Assembly (NCBI RefSeq): GCF_000443995.1
Contig: NZ_AUMC01000010.1
Span: 558,001 to 622,000 of the forward strand
Length of the DNA stretch: 64,000 nt
Origin: Bacteriovorax sp. BAL6_X
GTDB lineage: Bacteria; Bdellovibrionota; Bacteriovoracia; Bacteriovoracales; Bacteriovoracaceae
Direction of reading: 5' to 3'
Part shown: piece by piece, positions 60,278 to 64,000 of the stretch
How positions within the stretch are numbered: position 1 is the first letter of the stretch
Layout of the letters: each line of letters begins with the position of its first letter
Program-made: the position numbers and the translations under genes
The notes under the pieces: generated by a model
What the model saw: the letters and a program-made list of their open reading frames with translations, nothing else
What the model was told of the DNA's origin: nothing
Databases searched by the model: none

Positions 60278-61269
60278 TGGAAGTGTCAGTACTTAGAGAA
60301 GTTAGTGAAGAGCAAAATTCAGAATTCTTAGAAGAGTTTGCAATTGATGTTTTAACGGGCCTATCAAAACCTGATAAACGATTATCGACAAAGTATTTTT
60401 ATGATGATCGTGGAAGTGATTTATTTCAAAAGATCACTCAACATCGCGACTACTATTTAACTCGTACAGAGTTTAATATTTTAAAAGAATCGAGTTCAAA
60501 GATAGCCAATTTAATAAGCGAAGATGAAGTTGATATCATTGAGTTAGGTGCTGGAGATGGACATAAGAGTGAGCTGGTTATTGATGGCTTCTTAGGGCAA
60601 GGAAAGAGAGTCAATTACTTTCCAATTGATATTTCGGCTCAAGCACTAAAGCAGATGGAAGAGAATATTACTCACAAATCTGAGTTGGAAATTCATGGTA
60701 TTGTTGCGGATTACTTGCAGGGGCTTAAGTTTTTAAAAGAAAGATCTAAGAGGAGAAAAATAGTTCTCTTTCTTGGCTCAAATATTGGAAACTTTGATCG
60801 TACCCAAAGTGAGAATTTCCTTCGGCAGTTATGGAAGTACTTAAATAGTGATGATTATCTTCTTATTGGCTTTGATCTTAAGAAAGATGTGGAGAAGTTA
60901 AGTGCTGCTTATAATGATTCCAGCGGCTACACTCGTGACTTTAATCTTAATTTACTTGATAGAATCAACCGAGAGCTCGGTGGAAATTTTGATAAAGATA
61001 AGTTTCAACACCTTGGTGTCTTTAACCCTAAGTTGGGGGCAATGGAGAGTTACTTGCTTCCTAAGGAGAAGCAGGAGGTGTATATCAAAGTGCTAGAGCA
61101 TCGTTTTGAGTTTGAAGCCTATGAGCCACTGCATCTCGAATATTCATTCAAGTACACGAAAGAGGATATTGAGCGAACGTGTCAGCACACTGGCTTCAAG
61201 CTAAAGGATCACTTTACTGATAAAGATCAGTTATTTATCGATTCTCTTTGGCAAGTTGTTAAGAACTAG
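60277..61269 (+). CDS. egtD: EgtD, histidine N-alpha-methyltransferase
   Basis: A 330-residue SAM methyltransferase that converts histidine to hercynine, the first step in ergothioneine synthesis. KRLSTKYFYDDRGSDLFQKIT and YYLTRTE open it in the EgtD manner, and DIIELGAGDGHKSEL is the SAM-binding loop, with LFLGSNIGNFDR and the later FNLNLLDRINRELGG. Its ATG overlaps the egtB stop (TAATG), indicating coupled translation. Ergothioneine is an antioxidant thiol. The convergent YjdM-like gene overlaps the last 4 bases. Confidence 0.95.
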   Translation: MEVSVLREVSEEQNSEFLEEFAIDVLTGLSKPDKRLSTKYFYDDRGSDLFQKITQHRDYYLTRTEFNILKESSSKIANLISEDEVDIIELGAGDGHKSELVIDGFLGQGKRVNYFPIDISAQALKQMEENITHKSELEIHGIVADYLQGLKFLKERSKRRKIVLFLGSNIGNFDRTQSENFLRQLWKYLNSDDYLLIGFDLKKDVEKLSAAYNDSSGYTRDFNLNLLDRINRELGGNFDKDKFQHLGVFNPKLGAMESYLLPKEKQEVYIKVLEHRFEFEAYEPLHLEYSFKYTKEDIERTCQHTGFKLKDHFTDKDQLFIDSLWQVVKN

Positions 61270-61610
61270 GCTTTTTTTACAACTGAGCACTTAAGGTACA
61301 TCGAGCCATGGCCGTCGACTTTACAGGCGATATCGTGGCCATTAACTGGTTCCTCGAGAAGGCGGATATTCTTAACTTTTGTACCTGACTTTATCGTGCC
61401 TTTTCCGGCCTTCAAGTCTTTTACAACGGTTACAGAGTCACCGTTTTGTAATTGTGCACCATTTACATCGACGAATTGTGGAGTGCTATCCTCTTCAGAA
61501 CTAGCATCAGGATTCCACTCGTTAAAGCATTCTGGGCAGATCCATAATTGGCCATCGTTATAGGCGTAAGGTGAGCTACATTTTGGGCATGTTTGATTTT
61601 CTTCTGTCAT
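61266..61610 (-). CDS. YjdM/PhnA family zinc-ribbon protein
   Basis: About 114 residues from ATG 61610; the longer frame from 61664 lacks support. A zinc ribbon opens it (CPKCSSPYAYNDGQLWICPEC, four Cys), followed by the PhnA C-terminal domain (FVDVNGAQLQNGDSVTVVKDLKAGKGTIKSGTKVKNIRLLE). The family was named for alkylphosphonate use, but its members' function is not established. It is probably monomeric and cytoplasmic. It is tail-to-tail with egtD, with a 4-base overlap. Confidence 0.9.
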   Translation of the reverse strand: MTEENQTCPKCSSPYAYNDGQLWICPECFNEWNPDASSEEDSTPQFVDVNGAQLQNGDSVTVVKDLKAGKGTIKSGTKVKNIRLLEEPVNGHDIACKVDGHGSMYLKCSVVKKA

Positions 61611-61787
61611 TGGATAAGAGTAAACCTTCGTTGCCCCATTGTAAATATGACATATCTTCCACAAGAAAAAAGAAATTAAAAATAACTAAAAATTTATGAA
61701 TTATGTTGACTTTTATAATCATTGTTTAAGAATTCTGGATTATATTATAGGAGTGCAAAATTAGATTCTATTTTTTACGGAGTACAA

Positions 61788-62681
61788 ATGAATATTTTGA
61801 TTTTATCTTCTAATAAAAACCTTTATTCGACAAAGAGGTTAGTAGAAGAGGCCAAGCTTAGAGGTCACCATGTGGAAGTCGTTCGTCCTGACAAATGTTA
61901 TATGGATGTTGTAACTGGCTCCCCAATGGTTTACTACCGCAAGAGAAAGTTAGACAAGGTTGATATTGTCATTCCAAGAATTGGAGCAAGTGTTAGTGCC
62001 TATGGGATGGCCATCGTTCGCCAATTTGAAATGATGGGTGTTTATTGTTTGAACTCTTCCAATGCCATTGGACGCTCAAGAGATAAACTACGCTCTCTTC
62101 AAATCTTATCGCAAAAGCATCTCCCTCTTCCTAAGACAGGGATGGCAAATAATACGCAACAAACAGAGAGTCTAATTAAATTAGTTGGTGGCGCACCGAT
62201 GGTTGTAAAGCTTATCGAAGGATCACAAGGAAAAGGGGTCATTCTAGCTGAGACAAAGAAGGCAGCAGAGAGTTTAATTGATGCCTTTAGAATTCTTAAA
62301 GCGAACTTTCTTGTTCAAGAGTTTATTAAAGACGCAAATGGAGCTGATATTCGCTGCTTTGTCGTTGGTGGTAAGGTGATTGGAACAATGATGAGGCAAG
62401 CAAAAGAAGGAGAGTTTCGCTCTAATATTCACAGAGGTGGTGTTGGAACTCCTGTGAAGATTACCCCTGAAGAAAGAAAGGTTGCAATTGCGGCTGCAAA
62501 AGCGATGAAACTAAATATGGCCGGAGTTGATATCATTCGCTCAGGTAGTGGCCCAAAGATTCTAGAGGTTAATTCATCTCCTGGATTAGAAGGAATTGAA
62601 GGTTGTACAAATAAGAATATAGCCGTTGAAATTATCGACTTCGTTGAAAAGAATTACACAAAAGTTGTAAAGGATAACTAA
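61788..62681 (+). CDS. rimK: RimK-like ATP-grasp ligase
   Basis: About 297 residues from ATG 61788 (GGAG six bases upstream); the frame opens at 61722. It matches RimK along its length: [77 protein letters not shown] for ATP grasp, [13 protein letters not shown], and [13 protein letters not shown] at the end. RimK adds glutamate residues to ribosomal protein S6. It is followed directly by an aspartoacylase-family gene, a combination seen in other bacteria. The family is sure; exact specificity is not. Confidence 0.93.
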   Translation: MNILILSSNKNLYSTKRLVEEAKLRGHHVEVVRPDKCYMDVVTGSPMVYYRKRKLDKVDIVIPRIGASVSAYGMAIVRQFEMMGVYCLNSSNAIGRSRDKLRSLQILSQKHLPLPKTGMANNTQQTESLIKLVGGAPMVVKLIEGSQGKGVILAETKKAAESLIDAFRILKANFLVQEFIKDANGADIRCFVVGGKVIGTMMRQAKEGEFRSNIHRGGVGTPVKITPEERKVAIAAAKAMKLNMAGVDIIRSGSGPKILEVNSSPGLEGIEGCTNKNIAVEIIDFVEKNYTKVVKDN

Positions 62682-63707
62682 TTGAATGATCAATTATTTA
62701 AATTAAAAGTTGAAGAAGTTGAGATTGGCAGACCGATTGTTGAGTTTGTCAATTTTCCTTCTTTTTATGGGCTACAAAAAGTTAAAGCTCCTGTTTATAT
62801 ATACCGTGCAACGAAAGAAATTTCTCCCTGTGTTGTCGTAACAGCTTGTATGCATGGGGATGAGATTAATGGATTAAGAGCTGCCCAACTTTTGATGAAG
62901 GGCAAGCTAAAGCTACTTAAGGGAACTTTGATTATTATCCCTGCTGTTAATATCTATGGTTTTCTTAATAAACAGCGCTACCTACCTGATCGAAAGGATT
63001 TAAATCGTTGCTTTCCTGGAAAGCCCAAAGGAAGTTTTGGGGCCCGCTTTGCAAATTTTATTTTCAAACAAATAACAAAGTATGGAGATGTCTTTGTCGA
63101 CCTACACTCTGGTGGACCAGGCCGATTTAACATCCCGCAAATTCGCTGCGATCTTGACACAGAAGGTATGCTAGATCTTGTCAATAATGTCAGCATTCCA
63201 CTTGTTGTTAATAGTACTCTTAGAGATGGTTCCCTAAGAGAGGCAATTAATGATCTTGGCCGTCCTTGCATAGTCTTTGAGGGAGGAGAAGGTCTTCGTA
63301 TTGACGAGACGATTGCAAAGTATGGAGTCAATCTCGTCAAAAGTATTCTAAGCCACTATGGTATGATTAAGAGTAAAAAGAATTTCAAAGAAGAGAAATT
63401 CATCATTCGCAAAACTAAGTGGATGAGGGCCATAAAAGGCGGACTATTAATCAATAAGGCCCATCATGGAAAGATTGTAAAAGAAGGTGAGATTGTAGGA
63501 GAACTAAGACAGCTTACAGGTGAACTTATAGGTCGCATAACGATGGAGCATGATGGAGTGATTTTAGGAATAAGTAAGTCTTCTGTCGTCATGGCCGGAG
63601 ATGCACTTTATAATATAGGTTTCCTCTGTGAAGATACTCATGATGATATTGATGATCTTCAAGAAGGGGAAGGTGAGCTGTCTGATTACTTTGACTTTGA
63701 AGTTTAG
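62682..63707 (+). CDS. Succinylglutamate desuccinylase/aspartoacylase family protein
   Basis: A 341-residue zinc carboxypeptidase-fold enzyme starting at TTG, immediately after the rimK stop, with AAGGAT upstream. CMHGDEING (H58 and E61) and VFVDLHSGG (H142) are the zinc ligands, and DRKDLNRCFPG is a family motif. The C-terminal part (about 240-341) is a small beta domain. Members linked to rimK are thought to process or recycle modified amino acids; the substrate is unknown. The tight spacing shows translational coupling with rimK. Confidence 0.9.
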   Translation: MNDQLFKLKVEEVEIGRPIVEFVNFPSFYGLQKVKAPVYIYRATKEISPCVVVTACMHGDEINGLRAAQLLMKGKLKLLKGTLIIIPAVNIYGFLNKQRYLPDRKDLNRCFPGKPKGSFGARFANFIFKQITKYGDVFVDLHSGGPGRFNIPQIRCDLDTEGMLDLVNNVSIPLVVNSTLRDGSLREAINDLGRPCIVFEGGEGLRIDETIAKYGVNLVKSILSHYGMIKSKKNFKEEKFIIRKTKWMRAIKGGLLINKAHHGKIVKEGEIVGELRQLTGELIGRITMEHDGVILGISKSSVVMAGDALYNIGFLCEDTHDDIDDLQEGEGELSDYFDFEV

Positions 63708-63784
63708 CTCTACTATCTATGAGAGAAGAAGTCTTTAAAATACATAATGTGAATTTTTGTAGCGACTACATTTGCTCTAAAACC

Positions 63785-64000
63785 TTATGAACGTTTTAAA
63801 TACCACCATAGAAGCTGGTTCAGTGGTGTAAAGACTCCGTGGAGAAAGTTTAAGCGATTCTCAACCCAAGAAACAACTAAACAACCATCTTCACTTGTAG
63901 TTGATGGTTCATGAATGTCAGACTCCTCAAAAGTTGAAAAATCTCCAGTATCAAGCTTATGGCCATTACTACTGTAATAACCATCGAGAACATAGCTATA
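63785..64000 (-). CDS. C-terminal end of a gene running off the right edge
   Basis: The minus strand is open from the window edge to a TAA at 63787-63785, giving 71 residues (start not in the window). It reads YSYVLDGYYSSNGHKL, then an acidic stretch (DTGDFSTFEESDIHE), then SWVENRLNFLHGVFTPLNQLLWWYLKRS. The gap between this and the aspartoacylase stop is 77 bases. The aromatic-rich end suggests membrane or lipid contact. No family is recognised from this fragment. Confidence 0.6.
   Translation of the reverse strand, partial: YSYVLDGYYSSNGHKLDTGDFSTFEESDIHEPSTTSEDGCLVVSWVENRLNFLHGVFTPLNQLLWWYLKRS

Noticed and set aside
62978-63340. 120-codon frame opposite the aspartoacylase gene
   Set aside because: Ser/Arg/Pro-rich antisense of a strongly supported gene; no ribosome site.
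1-64000. tRNA, rRNA, CRISPR arrays, prophage or integrase genes
   Set aside because: I looked for cloverleaf-like segments, regularly spaced repeats, and integrase or transposase motifs and saw none that I could support by eye.

Overview
The window is AT-rich, densely coded bacterial chromosome (about 70 genes, no rRNA, tRNA, CRISPR array, phage or intact transposase seen). Many short secreted proteins with Lys-rich signal peptides, lipoproteins, metallopeptidases, an RCC1-repeat surface lipoprotein, outer-membrane barrel ends and a Gram-negative enzyme set (RluF, RlmF, MgsA, YghU, RimK) suggest a Gram-negative organism. The overall style best fits a Bacteriovorax/Halobacteriovorax-like member of the Bdellovibrionota. 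That assignment is an inference from gene content and base composition, not from a marker gene.

Layout: 1-4.1 kb holds a 5'-truncated HEXXH protein, an RRM RNA-binding protein behind a structured leader, a CarD-like protein and a PLP enzyme. 4.1-9.0 kb holds an HD hydrolase, a TetR/flavodoxin-fold oxidoreductase pair with two tandem operators, a 204-bp element bounded by 26-bp inverted repeats, a YeiH-type transporter, a GrpB protein and an M23 lipoprotein. 9-21 kb is mostly secreted unknowns, including a polymorphic-toxin-like nuclease candidate, with RluF, a subtilase, an acyl-CoA synthetase, a MazG-like enzyme and RlmF. 21.7-28.2 kb holds CstA, a TRIC-type channel, a MerR/metallo-beta-lactamase-fold pair and a nitric-oxide module (NsrR-like, truncated haemoglobin, NnrS). 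28-37.4 kb holds MgsA, ArgP/ArgO-like regulator and exporter, a GNAT gene behind a 17-codon leader ORF, an LLM oxidoreductase plus Old Yellow Enzyme under an ArsR-type regulator, and a methyltransferase/cold-shock pair. 37.5-42.6 kb holds endonuclease I, a TetR-GNAT-FadD operon and a pirin. 42.7-49.4 kb is cell-envelope and sensory material: a transglutaminase-like barrel protein, a LETM1-like protein, an Aer-like PAS protein, a secreted metallopeptidase operon and a Tyr-rich secreted protein. 49.4-58.9 kb holds transporters (AI-2E family, Na/Pi), YghU and the RCC1 lipoprotein. 59-63.7 kb holds ergothioneine synthesis (EgtB, EgtD), a YjdM-like protein, and RimK with an aspartoacylase-family partner. 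A minus-strand gene runs off the right edge.

Themes: stress and redox defence recur (NO module, ergothioneine, Old Yellow Enzyme, YghU, pirin, flavin reductase, methylglyoxal synthase), usually as a regulator divergent from its target with a readable palindrome between them. These regulator-operator pairs are the best-supported regulatory inferences. The most unusual items are the inverted-repeat element at 5913-6116, the apparent AUU/AUC start of egtB, the leader ORF before the GNAT gene, the hairpin leader of the RRM gene, and several secreted proteins of unknown function.
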